Source: Progne subis subis (Eukaryota; Chordata; Aves; Passeriformes; Hirundinidae). Taken from it: DNA of 64,000 nt. Position numbers and translations under genes: made by a program. The stretch's first letter is position 1; each line of letters opens with the position of its first letter. Of this stretch, positions 23,357 to 35,250 are shown in pieces. The stretch lies in NCBI GenBank assembly GCA_022316685.1, contig JAKJHU010000460.1, positions 1 to 64,000 of the forward strand, in the 5' to 3' direction. A model generated the notes under the pieces. It was not told the DNA's origin. It searched no databases and saw only the letters and a list, made by a program, of their open reading frames with translations.

Positions 23357-24504
23357 GAGTAAGAGAAGGATAAAACATGTCCCAAAAAAATGCTTTCCAC
23401 AGATGAAATAGAACACACACTTCTAGGTTACATCATCCAATACATTCAGGTTCTTGCTCACAGACTCTGGGGCTGGGGGGGGTGCTCAGCACGGGGAATG
23501 AGTTTCTTACCGTGCTTAAATCACTAACAGCAGCCACAGGAATTTTGTCATTCACTCAGGCTCAGAGCAAGAAATTAAAAAAGAGAAGCTCATCATTGCA
23601 CCTCAGCAGTCCTACCAAAGACAGCCGTGTTGATTTGGCACAGCCTGGTTTTGTGGTAGCAGCAGGGAGCCCACAGAGGTGGCTTCCGGGAGAAGCTGCT
23701 AGAAGCTTCCATCGTGTCCAACAGAGCCACTTGCTGATAGCTCTGAAGATGGGCGTGCCAACGGCCCAATTAGAAAGGTGGGTAAGGCCTCATGGTCCCA
23801 TTGACAAAGACCATCAAAGCAGCCCACGGGCAGTTTGTTCCAGGGGTGGGGAGGCGCCGTGCCAGGGCCCATCCCGGCGCTGCGCAGGGCCAGGCGCCGC
23901 TGGGGCCACCGCCAGCCCGGTGTGGCCGCGGCAAAGCCGGCCTGCCCGGCCCCGCGGCCAGCCGCGCCCCAGGCACGAGGGCAGGGCTGGCAGCGACAGC
24001 TTCTCCTCCGGCAACAGCACCAGGAGAGGCCTTAAACAGCGCCAGGGCCCCCGTGGCCGCCGCTGCCCGCCCGATGGCCGCAGCAAAAACACTGCAAGCG
24101 ACTCACCGACACGCGGCCTAAACGAGATCCACCTCCTGCTGCTGGGGGAGCCTGCAGGGATCTCTGAACTGGTGAAGCCTTTTAGCAGTAGCAGCTACGA
24201 GCAGCAGCTTTTCTTCTAGTCAGAGGAGAGGAGGAAGTGAGAATGTGCTGGAAAAGAACGTGGCAGCACCAAGGTCAATGGAAAAAGGGGGAAAGAAGTG
24301 CTCCAAAGTGCTCGTCACAGCTGAGATTCCTCTGCAAGCTGTCGAGAGGACTGTGATGAAACAAGTTGTGGCCCTGTCGCTTTGCATTAAGTTCACAGAG
24401 GATGCAGAGATCCACTCACAGGCCATGGGAAAAGCACTCATGCCAGAGGCAGTGAAAGCCTGAGAGCGCTTCGATCCAGTGGGAGACCAGAATAGGGGGG
24501 GAGG

Positions 24505-24553
<49 letters not shown>

Positions 24554-24703
24554 CCCCTGCTTCTAGAGATAAAGAGAGCCCTTGCTTCCAAACTAGAGCA
24601 ACCAATCCCTAAAAAACTGCACCCTGGGCACGAGGAACCCGCGACACAACAGCTCTGGAAAGGCTCTTGGCCTGCGGGAGGGACCCTACAGCATATCAAG
24701 AAG
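23357..24703. repeat. Duplicated module A, copy 2
   Basis: Second copy of module A. It carries an extra block near 24058-24080 (with CCGCTGCCCGCCCGATGG) that copy 1 lacks, and a longer (GA)n tract at 24505-24552. A plus-strand frame of 245 codons is open here but not in copy 1, so I do not call it a gene. Confidence 0.85.
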
Positions 24704-24785
24704 ACCTAAAGGCTAAAATTGTTCCCTGCTGAAGACTCCTTCAAACAAGTCCTTCAAACGAGGGCAGGATCAATTCGATACTCAC

Positions 24786-24975
24786 CGACCCATTCGGCCA
24801 AGGTCACAGTTCTCTGCCCGCCGAGGACACAGCAACCAGCAGGGACCTTTCTCTCGCTCTCCAGCACACGCTTCCTCCCACCACACGCAGGGAACTGCAG
24901 CCGCTCGGAGAACGCCGACTTAGTCCCGGGCTGGCAACGGGAGAGGCACGAGGAATATTCTGCAGTCATTCTCAT
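24786..24975 (-). other. Possible first coding exon on the minus strand
   Basis: Right after module A lies a CpG-preserving stretch with an open minus-strand frame from an ATG at 24975 to a strong donor, GGGTCG followed by GTGAGTAT (cut after 24786), giving about 63 codons. Nothing in it matches a family I know. It could feed into the minus-strand acceptor-like site of module A at 24216. Composition alone could also explain an open frame of this size. Confidence 0.3.
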
Positions 24976-25307
24976 CTCAGCGCCGTCCAGACCCGGGAGA
25001 AAGTGCTTCCCGCACCCCTCCTGCAGTTCTCTTGCCTGGCCCTTCCGCCTTCGGAAGGTTTCTGGGGGAGCTGGGATTATCGGTGCGCTTCAGAAGCGGC
25101 AGGTGCCCAAAGTGTTCCCTCGGGAGCGTGGAGCTTTCTGCTCTTTGTCCCAAACAGTCTCCCCAGTGCTCTGCAATCTAGAAAGAAAAAAAGCCAAAAG
25201 AAGGCACACAAATTCATTCTGACATTAGGGAGGGTTGCTTGTCCCAACACACGTGCAGGCGAAAACTTGTTTCTGCCCCTCTACCGAACCCACTCCAGCC
25301 GCTGCCT

Positions 25308-25425
25308 CAACTCCACTGATAACTGTTTAAACATTGTTTCAAGAATCCCAGGGGACACCGGCCTTGGAACCTCTCAGCAACTGCTCAGCTTGCCTACTTC
25401 AAAGATTTCCCACACAGGAAAATGG
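25308..25425. repeat. Repeat H, copy 2
   Basis: Match to 15335-15470 with the same ATCCCAGGGGACACCGGCC core. It leads into a short remnant of the 92-bp family (25520-25580) and then the AT-rich tail module. Confidence 0.85.
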
Positions 25426-25599
25426 CACCCGCCCGGTATCTCGGTCGGGGTCGATCGCAGGCAGCCGGCTACAGGCACCCGGGGTCCTTGCCCGTTTCTC
25501 GCCCTTTCTGCCGCCCTCTTTGGAAGCTCCAGCGGCAGCACGGCCCCGAGCTCACAGCCCGGACTCGGGGACCGGCACAGAACCGAGGCAAAAGAGAAC

Positions 25600-26520
25600 G
25601 GGCCCAAAAATCCCTGCCCAAAAATCTCTAAAAGAAATGCCCCAAAAGACCTCCAAGCGCAACTACCGCAACCCTGCCACTCGCCAAATTCAAACCAAAA
25701 AAGCCTTTGTGCTAGGCTATATTTTAAATTTTAGTATTTATTATGTTTATATTTATCATTACCATTTCTGCTTTATATCTGTACCTATATATATTATAGA
25801 TATTATAATACACATAGCGTGTCATAATAGAGATTGTATTTATTTATATTGCTGATATTATTTTTTGTATTTTACATTGCTAATTTTATTAATTATACTT
25901 TCCTATTTTGGTATTGATTTTTTAAATTTTCTGTTTGTTTATATGGCAAATGATATTTTAAACTATACAAATTCATTAACCTAAAACATCAGAACCACAA
26001 TCAATTAGAATTAAATGAGCCTGCTTGTCTAAAGGGTAAAGATTTCATTCTCATTAAAATAATATTGCCAGATTTTCTCTTTCTGTGTTTTATTTCAGGG
26101 TGGGGTGGAAGGTTGTTTGTGTGGGGATTTTTTTTGGTTGGGGTTTTTTTTGTGGTTATTTTTGTTGTTGTTGTTGTTTGCTTTGTTTTGGATTTCTTTC
26201 TTACTAAACAATGAGGTTTGGAGAGTTACAGAAGCAAAAAATCTACTTTCTTTTATTGCTACCTTTGAAATACAGCCCGACATCAAGTGACTGCTGCTAA
26301 CACTAAACATGGGTAGAATGAGACCTCTTAGGGGGTAAAAAGAAAAAAATGGCACCTGGGGTTTACAGCTTTCTCCCTTCGGGTTCTTCAATGGAGCAGA
26401 AAATACAGAGGTTTTGCTCTCACTCCCCATTCTATCCAGGCCTTCGGTGGGTGGCCACGGATATCACGTTCCAACTTCTTTGTTGCCAACAGCCAACCTG
26501 CCACAAACTTGGGGTAAAAA
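25600..26520. repeat. AT-rich tail module, copy 2
   Basis: A full-length copy of the tail module: TCTAAAAGAAATGCCCC at the start, then a TATTTA-rich section, TTCATTAACCTAA near 25973, a G/T-rich part near 26090-26190, GATTTCTTTCTTACTAAAC near 26190, and GGCCTTCGGTGGGTGGCC near 26440. Five copies of this module occur in the window. Confidence 0.88.
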
Positions 26521-27010
26521 AGGGTAAGGAAAAAGAAAAAAAAAAAAGAAAACATGAATTAATAAAAATAAATAAATAAATAAATAAAATAAAACATTTT
26601 AAAATAAAATAAGAGTTATTAAAAAGAAAAAACCCGTATATATAAATATATATAAAATAAAATCAATCAATAAATAAAAATAAAATAAAAAGGGAAATAA
26701 AAATCAAACAATATTTTAAAAATTAAAATAAATTTAAAAATAATAAAGACAAAAGTAAAAATAAAAACAAATAAAATAAAATTATAAAGCTTGAAGAAAT
26801 AAAAGAGAAAACCTTTTTAAAATACAAACAAAAAAATTACATGAATAAATAAAAATCAATAAAATAAAAGAGAATTAAAACAATTGCTAAAGTCAAAAAG
26901 TAAAATAAATAATAATATAAATATTTTTATAAATAAATATAAATAAATACAAACATATAAATTTTATATTTATTTATATAAATATATATAAATATAAATA
27001 AATACAAAAA
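26520..27010. repeat. A-rich low-complexity tract
   Basis: Nearly 500 bases of AAATAAA/AAAATAA-type sequence with almost no G or C. Similar tracts follow the tail module at 29370-29490, 31450-31800 and 48670-49050, so they are part of the same compound repeat. Confidence 0.9.
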
Positions 27011-28330
27011 TAAATGCAGCTCGGAGCAAAATATCCAAAAAAACCACCTCAGAACACTCCAATGTTCGGCAAATCCCCCGAACCTCCCCTGGAAACCTCC
27101 CCCCGCCTGCAACCCCAAATTCCCATTCTTGGTCCCCCAAATCTCGCCTTGGGAATCCCCCAAACCCCACTCGTATGCCCAAAAATTTTCACTCAAGCCC
27201 CAAATTCCCCTTTTAAAGCTCCAAAATTCCCTCCCCCAACTCCCCCTCGATTCCCCAACATCCCCTCGGGAACCCCCAAGTCCTCCCCGGGACCCTCCCA
27301 ATTCCCTCCTGAACCCCCACATTTCCACCCCCAAACCCTCACATTTTTCCTCTTAACCCCCAAATCCGCCCCCGAGCCCCCAGATTTCTCCCGCAAATTC
27401 ACCTCTGGATCTCTTCCTCCTCCAGCAGCTGCCGGGGCCCCCCCCGGCACCGCAGGCAGCGCCCCTAAACCCAGGGGCAGCTCAGAATCCGAGTCCCAGT
27501 CAGGACCGCCCTCATGAGCCACGAGCCTCGGGAGACACCGAAATCAGGGAAGGGAGTGGGGGGCCCCGGGGGGAATTCGGGGTTTGCCAAAAATCGGAGA
27601 GGGAAGAAAACATGGCAGAGGAAATTTGGGGCGGGGGGGGGGTCCCAAGGGGAATTAAAGGGACCCAGGTTTTGGGGGGGCGAGGAGGACCGGAAACGCC
27701 CCTCAGCCACGCAGAAACCCATAGAGATAAGGGGTGGCGGACCGGAAACGCCCCCCGCCCTCTCGGAATCATCGAGATAGCAAAGAGGAGCACCGGAAAT
27801 CATAGGGATAAGGAGTAGAGGACCGGAAACGCCCCCCGCCCGATCGGAATAATACACTTATTCCCTTGGAGGACCGGGACTCCCCTTCGCCACGCGGAAA
27901 TCATAGCGATGGCGGGTGGAGGACCGGACCTGTGCAGCTGCAGGTGCTTCCTGTCATGATTTCCCAACTGAGCCACCCTGCTCCCGCACGTCTGGGCGCT
28001 ATCGTATCCTCGGGAAGGTGGCAGTGCAGGGAGCCCTGAGGGGGGAGCCCCAATAAAGGCGCTGGGAGCCCCCAGAAATCCGAATTTGGGGAGGGGGACA
28101 TGGGACGGGACAAAAGTCAAGTCCGTTTGTTGGTAGTTTTTTGAGGGGTTTATTTGGGGGGTGGGGGGGGGAGGTGAGTCCTGATGCCCTCAGCTCCCCT
28201 CTTTTTTGGCCACGATGACAACAGCAGACAGAACCAGACCTGAAAGGGAAAGGGGAGAGGTTTGGACCTACAATAAGTCCCCCAGAAGTCCTAAACTCCC
28301 CCCAGATTTCCCCCCTGGAAGTCCAAAATC
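27010..28330. other. C-rich gene-like segment with two facing poly(A) signals
   Basis: 27020-27400 is full of CCCCCAAATTCCC-like words, typical of short introns on bird microchromosomes. A good plus-strand acceptor (CTCTTCCTCCTCCAG, near 27424) is followed by an open stretch that stops at about 27516. 27690-27930 contains several ACCGGAAAC or ACCGGAAAT words, CpG-rich and ETS-like. A plus AATAAA is at 28053 and a minus-strand AATAAA near 28153; on the minus strand an acceptor (CCCTTTCCCTTTCAG, near 28242) precedes a short hydrophobic C-terminal-like frame ending AKKEGS. I infer pieces of one or two compact genes but cannot name them. Confidence 0.35.
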
Positions 28331-28339
28331 CCCTCAGAA

Positions 28340-29370
28340 CTTCCCAGGACCGCTCTGTGTCCACAGCACTGCCCCGAAGCTCAGCCCGGCCTCGGGGACA
28401 GGGAGAGAAGGGAGGCAAAAAAGAACGGGCCCAAAAATACCCGCCCAAAAATCTCTAAAAGAAATGCCCCAAAAGACCTCCAAGCGCAACTACTGCAACC
28501 CTGCCACTCGCCAAATTCGAACCAAAAAAGCCTTCGTGCTAGGCTATATTTTAAATTTTAGTATTTATTATGTTTATATTTATCATTACCGTTTCTGTTT
28601 TATATCCGCACCTATGTATATTATAGATATCATAATTCACATAGCATGTCATGATAGAGATTGTATTTATTTATATTGCTGATATTATTTTTCATATTTT
28701 ACATTGCTATTTTTATTCATTATACTTTCCTATTTTTGTATTGATTTTTTAAGTTTTCAGTTTGTTTATATGTTAAACGACGTTTTAAACTATACAAATT
28801 CATTAACCTGACACATCAGAACTACAATCAATTAGAATTAAATGAGCCTGCTTTTCTAAAGGGTAAAGACTTCATTCTCATTAAAATAATATTGGCAGAT
28901 GTTCTCTTTCTGGGGTTTTTTTCGGGGGCAGGGGCTTTGTTTGTGTGGAGGGTTTTTTTGGAGGTTTGTGGGGCCTTTTTTTGCTTGTTTTGGGGTTTTT
29001 TTTTGTTGGTTTTTTTTGTTGTTGTTGTTTGCTTTGTTTTGGATTTCTTTCTTACTAAACAATGAGGTTTGGAGACTTACAGAATAAAAAAATCTACTTC
29101 CTTTTATTGCTACCTCTGAAATACACCCCGACATCAAGTGACTGCTGCTAACACTGTACGTGGGTAGAACGAGACCTGTTAGGGGGTAAAAAGGAAAAAA
29201 CGGCACCGTGGCGTTTGCAGCTTTCTCCGTTGGGGCTCTTCAATGGAGCAGAAAATACAGAGGTTTTGCTCTCACTCCCAATTCTATCCAGACCTTCGGT
29301 GGCCACGGATGTCATTTTCCAACTTCTTTGTTGCCAACAGCCAATCTGCCACAAACTTGGGGTAAGAAAG
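28340..29370. repeat. AT-rich tail module, copy 3
   Basis: Third copy, beginning after a remnant of the 92-bp family (CTCTGTGTCCACAGC near 28352). It breaks into the C-rich segment, which seems to have lost its right side to this repeat. Confidence 0.85.
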
Positions 29371-29490
29371 GGTAAGGGGAAAAAAAAAAAAAAAGAAAAA
29401 AAGAAAAAAAGAAAAAAAGAGAAGAAATAAAATAAAACATTTTAAAATAAAATAATAGTAATAAAAAAGTAAAAAATAAAATAAATAAAA
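29370..29490. repeat. A-rich low-complexity tract
   Basis: AAAGAAAAA and AAAATAAAA runs directly following tail module copy 3. Confidence 0.85.
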
Positions 29491-29935
29491 TTACCCCTTT
29501 ACCACTGCTTTTTCTTTCTGGACTTCCAGCAGAAGTCTTTTCAGGCTCATGTTTGCACTACCAAGTCTTGTGTTTGGAGCAATCCTGTGCCCCTTGTGCC
29601 TTTTTCTTGTCAGATCATGGATTCCTGTGCTTGGAGATGTTTGAGTTAGGAAGTTTGTTACGTGGCTTGGACACTGCTGACAGTCATTTCAGCGGCAGAC
29701 ACAACCAGTGCATATTGGGGCAGATGTTTGCACTACATTTTATCTCTTCCGCTTTCCTAATTAAAAAAAAAACAACAACCCAGACTTGTCCCTGCTGCCT
29801 TTCCTTGAAACCTTCTGTCTAACTTTCATCTTCCATCTAGGCCTCAGGCATGTTACAGCCTCACTATTAAAATTTATAAGATTTATATTTGTTAGATAAA
29901 CACTTAATCTAATTTTTCTTGTTGGCATTTTTTTT
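29490..29935. other. Spacer without a gene
   Basis: Unique-looking sequence of ordinary composition. Open frames here are short and unsupported. Confidence 0.5.
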
Positions 29936-29950
29936 TTTCCTCTGGAAAAC

Positions 29951-30280
29951 CTGGACTGGATTCCTGGCAAAAACTGGAATGGATTCACCCGGTTGGAGCG
30001 AAAACCTGGACTGGATTTCTGGCAAAAACTGGAATGGATTCACCCAGTTGGGGGGAAAACCCGGACTGGATTCCTGGCAAAAACTGGAATGGATTCACCC
30101 AGTTGGAGGGAAAACCCGGACTGGATTCCCGGCAAAAACTGGAATGGATTCACCCGGTTGGAGGGAAAACCCGGACTGGATTCCTGGCAAAAACTGGAAT
30201 GGATTCACCCGGTTGGAGGGAAAACCTGGACCGGATTACCCCCGGAAAACTGGAATGGAGTCGCCTGGTTGGGTTCCCCT
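29951..30280. repeat. 55-bp minisatellite, six units
   Basis: Units begin with C(T/C)GGACTGGATT at 29951, 30006, 30061, 30116 and 30171, and the related CTGGACCGGATT at 30226, exactly 55 bases apart. Because 55 is one more than a multiple of three, all three plus frames stay open and each spells the same peptide words in rotation. That explains three overlapping frames here without any gene. Confidence 0.95.
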
Positions 30281-30474
30281 AATTTAACCTTCCAAAAAGT
30301 ACCAGACAACTTCCACCTCATCTTGAGCCACATGCCTTTCTTTGGAGCCCTCAACACCTGTCAGCATTCATATGCTACTGCTCCCCTGGTAACACACCAA
30401 GCCCCTCACTGCTTAAACCAGGGTCCCCCAAATACAAGGGATGTGCCAGCCTTTCCAGCACTAGCATTGCCGGG

Positions 30475-30590
30475 TCTCCCACACGCGGCGGGGCCGGGCA
30501 CGGGGGGAGCTGCAGTACCACCCTGTGTCCACAGGGTGGCAGCACTGCCCCGAGTTCACAGCCAGGGCTCAGGGACAGGCAGAGAACAGA
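30475..30590. repeat. 92-bp family, single unit
   Basis: One unit with CACACGCGGCGGGGCCGGG, GAGCTGCAGTACC and CACAGGGTGGCAGCAC, leading straight into the tail module. Confidence 0.8.
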
Positions 30591-30599
30591 GACAAAAAA

Positions 30600-31450
30600 G
30601 AACGTGCCCAAAATCCCCGCCCAAAAATCCGGTCAAAGAAATGCCCCAAAAGACCCCCAAAGTGCAACTACCAGAACCCTGCCACTCACCAAATTCAAAT
30701 CAAAAAGCCTTGATTGTAGGCTATAGATCAAATTTTTAGTATTTATTATATTTATCATTAGCATTTTGGTTTATATCCATATCTATGTACATTAGATATA
30801 TTATAATACACATAGCATGTCATAATATAGATTGTAATTATTTATATTGCTGATATTTTTTGTATTTTACATTTCACTTTTTATTAATTATACTTTCTTA
30901 TTTTTGTATTGATTTTAAAAAATTTGTGTTTGTTTATATTTTAAACAATATTTTAAACTAAACGAATTCATTAACCTAACACATCAGAACAACAATTAAT
31001 TAGAATTAAATTAGCCTGCTTTTCTAAAGGGTAAAGATTTCATTCTCATTAAAATAATATTGGCAGATTTTCTCTTTCTGTGTTTTTTTTCGAGGGGAGT
31101 TGTTTGTGGGGGGTTTTGTTTTGGATTTCTTTCTTACTAAACAATGAGGTTTGGAGACTTACAGAATAAAAAAATCTACTTCCTTTTATTGCTACCTCTG
31201 AAATACACCCCGACATCAAGTGACTGCTGCTAATACTCTGCATGGGTAGAATGAGACCTGTTAGGGGGTAAAAAGGAAAAAATGGTACCGTGGCATTTAT
31301 TTCTCCCTTCGGGTTCTTCAATGGAGCAGAAAATACAGTGGTTTTGCTCTCACTCCCGATTCTATCCAGACCTTCGGTGGCCACGGATATCATTTTCCAA
31401 CTTCTTTGTTGCCAACAGCCAATCTGCCACGTACTTGGGGTAAGAAAGGG
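30600..31450. repeat. AT-rich tail module, copy 4
   Basis: Slightly shorter copy lacking much of the G/T-rich section. It starts the long duplicated block E. Confidence 0.87.
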
Positions 31451-31800
31451 TAATGGGGGGAAAAAAAAAAAAAAAGAAAACAGGAAAAAAAAAAAAGGTG
31501 AAGAATAAAACATTTTAAAATAAAGGTAATAAAAAAGTAAAAAATAAAATAAAAATAAAATAAAATTATACATTAAAAATATAAAATAAAAAAAACACAG
31601 AATAAAAATAACACGAAAATAAAATTTAATATTTTAAAAATTAAAATTAAAAAGTAAAGAAAATATAATAACAAAAGTAAAAATAATAAATAAATAAAAT
31701 TAAAATATAAAGATGGAAGAAATTAAATAGAAAACCATTTTAAAAATTCAAAACAGAAAAATCCATGAAAAAATAAAACTCAAGAAAATAAAATAGACTG
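31450..31800. repeat. A-rich low-complexity tract
   Basis: Follows tail module copy 4; equivalent to 48670-49050. Confidence 0.88.
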
Positions 31801-34186
31801 GAGGAAAAAAAAAATGCAGCTCTTCCCTCCTGCCACGGCCTAACACAGCTCCGGGAAGATCCTGCAGTACGCAGGGATGGGGAAAACAAACCCAGTGCCT
31901 CCCAGACAAGAAGGTTTTTAGACAATTCCCAGTTTTGCCTGGAAACAAGTTCTATTTGAGCGGGAAACTCACTTCGCATGAACGTCCAAATGTGCCAAGG
32001 CAGGAAAGAACCTGCCCCTTGTGTCCAAGGAACAGCAATTAGGCCAGGATTTAAGTTTTAAGGGGATTGGTGTCATTCAAAATGCAGTAAATTGAACTTT
32101 ACAGAGAGATTCATGACAGCAATCAAACACTCAGCAAGTTTTCCTGGCACTTTACAGCGTTCTGCAGATACGGTGCTCCACAATGCCCATTTACCGACAC
32201 TCTTTTGGCAAATTTCCTTGGCAATGTGCCCTAAGGTGTACAAAAATGCCAACTGGGATGGAAAATCAGCATTTGCAATAAATACGCCCTCACTCAAATC
32301 AGAGAGAGGAAAACCATGAAATAAAAGAAAGGAAAAACACCCAAATCCCAGCTTGCCTGGAAAACAAGCTCGGGAATTTCTACCATTGAAAACTTTTGCA
32401 ACAGTGAGGAGCTTGGTGGAAGTTCATGGAAGGATGATTGAAAATCTGCCTCCTCTGCTCTGATTTTAAAGGGAAGTGAGAACTAAACATGTCACGTGAC
32501 ACTTCTCCAAGAATTATCTGTATTTTGGGTGAGTAGCAATGCAAAGAAAATCCAGTCTTACCTGGATTTGACATCTCAAACTCTCGCCAGAGCGGAGAAG
32601 TTTCAGTGGAACGAGAGAGCCACAATTGCTGGAAGAACAAAATTCAATGGGGCTGAAGTCAGGAACTTTATCTACAAATCCATGCAGGAGGAGGAGGAGG
32701 ACACCAGGAACGCGCTCCAGCTGAAGGCAAGGATTTATTGGAAAAGGCAGGAAATCAAATGGACGCTCCCTGGTTATGCTCAAGCAATTATTCAGGAGTC
32801 AGAGAGAAAATGGGAACCCTGGGCTGGGATAAGGCCTTCGGGCAGCTTCACTTCCTAGCGGCTCTCTCCTTTTTTGCCAGCTCCCTGGAAGAGGAAAAAC
32901 AAACAGCAATGAAGTTTCAAACCCGGGCAGGACGCCCTCGCTTCGGGCAGACGGAAGCGCAGCTCCCAGGGAGCGAGTCCAGGCCGTGCGCCGGGGAGCT
33001 CCGGGAAGCTGGGATGGCCTGCGTGACGGAAGGGCTGGAAAAGCACACCCAGCTGCCGGCTTCAGTGCTGGCACACAGCCAGGCCTGGGCTCAGGCTTAG
33101 AGCTGGGACTGCACAACGCCCCAAAGCCGGCTTAGACGTCCGGCATTACACCCAGCACCCAGCTCCAGGAGAAACTCGGCTGGGAGAAGCCCCCTGGATG
33201 CTCCCCCAGAATACTGACCTCACCCTGCAGCTCCTACAAAAGAGGAGAACCTAGGGAAATCATCCCCAAATTCAGGGATTTCCGCTTCTTCGGAACCAAA
33301 GCGGCAGCAAAATGTGTCCAAACCGGACTGCAAACCAGCAGGTCCCAGGAGACACGGGGATTTATTCCAGAGGGGACACAAGGATCCTCAGCCAGCCAGT
33401 ATTTCCCTCGGGCTCTTCCCACTGCTCTCTGAGGACACGAGCAGCACTTTTTCCCTGCTGTTCCCCTTTCCCTCAGTGCCGAGTGTTCTGCTCTCCGCCG
33501 CCTCCACGGTCAGGAAGGAAAACGGGAATATTACCTTGACACAGAGTGTCCAGGAGGGTGTGACTGAGGCAGGACCCCCAGCTCCCAATCCACCGCTGCT
33601 TCTGGATGTCTGAGCAGCTCCTTCCCAGCACCTTTCCCTGGCTGCCATGGCCACAGACACCTTCTCCACGCAGCTCAAACAGCCACAGAAACGCAAAGAA
33701 AGAAGATCAAAGATCAATCCACCTGTTTCCAGGCTGGGGAGAAGGACGGAGGTATAATACCCATAGTTAGTTTAGAACAGTAGAGCCATTTTTTCATGAC
33801 CTTGAGTATCAGCAAAGGGCAGTAAAAGCTGACAAACTCCTTTATTAACTTATTAGCAGCAGAGAAATGAAATTTTACATTTAGTTAAGATCAAGTTTTG
33901 CTGCTAAAAATTAAGGAGGTGCCATGTTGGTGTTAGTGCTTTTAACCTTCTGATGTTAGAGGGTATTGGTACCATTAAATTCATTATTGAAGCAGCTTAC
34001 TTAAAATAAGACTTCTTACAATACACTTGGCCAAAAAAGAGTCCCAAAAATCAAGATACAAGTCTCACAGCTATTAAAAAAAAAAGTTGTCTTTGGTGTG
34101 TATAACTTGACAGCCCCTCATGCTTTCAGTCCTTACCATTTCTTTTTACCAAGTCCATGACTGAAACCTCATAGAAAGCTAAAAAA
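31800..34186. repeat. Duplicated module E, copy 1
   Basis: This 2.4-kb block matches 49055-51419 in the same orientation, continuing the duplicated run that starts with the tail module at 30.6/47.7 kb. Divergence is uneven: the part around 32935-33200 is nearly identical to its copy, while the first kilobase differs at about one base in ten by eye. No gene is recognised, but see the splice-bounded segment at 32562-32720. Confidence 0.9.
32562..32720. other. Conserved 159-bp open segment in module E
   Basis: On the minus strand a segment of exactly 159 bases (53 codons, phase 0 at both ends) lies between an acceptor (CCTTGCCTTCAG) and a donor (CCAG then GTAAGA). The sister at 49801-49959 has the same length, sites and open frame, but about 10 of 53 codons differ in meaning. 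The plus strand is also open, and there 5 of 8 differences in the core fall at silent third positions, which would favour a plus-strand exon. In copy 2 the plus frame meets a stop soon after (TAG at about 49976). The strand is therefore unresolved and the numbers are small. Confidence 0.3.
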
Positions 34187-35250
34187 ACCCCCCAAAATCC
34201 AGGACAAAGCTACACATTGTCCCCAGGTACCCTCCGTGTGGAGCTGTGTCACCCCCAAGTGTTTGTTCGCTCAGCCCGGCCTGGAGGCTCCAGCTGCTCC
34301 CGGGGCGGGGTGAGCAGGGGAATCGCTCGTTTGAAACCGTTCCGGTCTGCGGCCTGCGCTGGAGGGCCAAGAAATGTGAAACCACAGAAACTATTGAAGC
34401 GTATCAAGGTTTCACAGCGGCGATTTAAACAAAGGAGGACAGAAGGTTCAATCTCACCCTTTGCGGCACCTCTCGCGAGACACATTGACTTTCAAGATGA
34501 AGCGGTTCCTTGTCAAGAAGAGCTTGCTTTTCCAGGTTTCCTAAAATATAGCTGAGATGCCACAGTTTAGATCATGCACTTCCCGCTCCTTCACAACCCT
34601 GAGGGACAGCCATGGATTCTGGGGCTACAGGATGCAGTGAAAAATTCCACCGAGACACCCAGAACAGGGCAACGCTGCCTGGGAGAAGCAGCATTACTCT
34701 CGGAGAAAATGCCATGCTGCAGCCGGGTGAGTGCTTTGGAGAATTTTACTGCTATGGAGAAAAAAAAAATTATAAAGCATTAGAGCTGTGGAATGAAGAA
34801 AAAAACCCCCAACCACTGTCCAGAGTACAAGGGTGAACATCCACAGCAACTCAGCAAAATAAATGGCAACTTCAGAAAAAAACAGAGACATGAAAACCAG
34901 TCCAGATGAACAACCACTGTCTATCAGAACGACGCTTGCACAAAAGGATGCTGGCCTTAATTCAGGTCACAGTTCTCGAAGAATATTTGAAGACCACTTT
35001 GAAGTGCTACAAACCAAGTCAAGCCAAGCACACTTTCATTTTCTAGACAGATTTTAGGACAGCTGAGGGAGAGTCTCCAGCACGTGCTCAGCTGCCACAT
35101 TTGCCTTTGCCCACCCTAGAGAGGACAGTGGAGATGTGGCCAGTACAGGTCACACCCAGCCCAAGGTCTGCCTGAGCCCCTCTGGCCGCACTTCCTGCTG
35201 ATAATGCTGACCCCTGACAGGCCCCAGCCAGGACCGTTTGCTGCTGGCTT
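34187..35250. repeat. Duplicated module D, copy 2 (empty of LTRs)
   Basis: Matches 19612-22050 but lacks both LTR insertions, giving the pre-insertion sites at 34397-34401 and about 34582-34587. Confidence 0.9.

Noticed and set aside
23482..24219. 245-codon plus-strand frame in module A copy 2
   Set aside because: Copy 1 has the same sequence but a one-base indel near 5165 and a different start, so the long frame is not conserved; the core is Arg/Pro/Gly-rich as expected of chance frames in CpG-rich DNA.
32092..32319. 75-codon frame kept in both E copies (also 49331-49558)
   Set aside because: Differences fall evenly on all codon positions and change many residues, so conservation of the frame over this length looks accidental.
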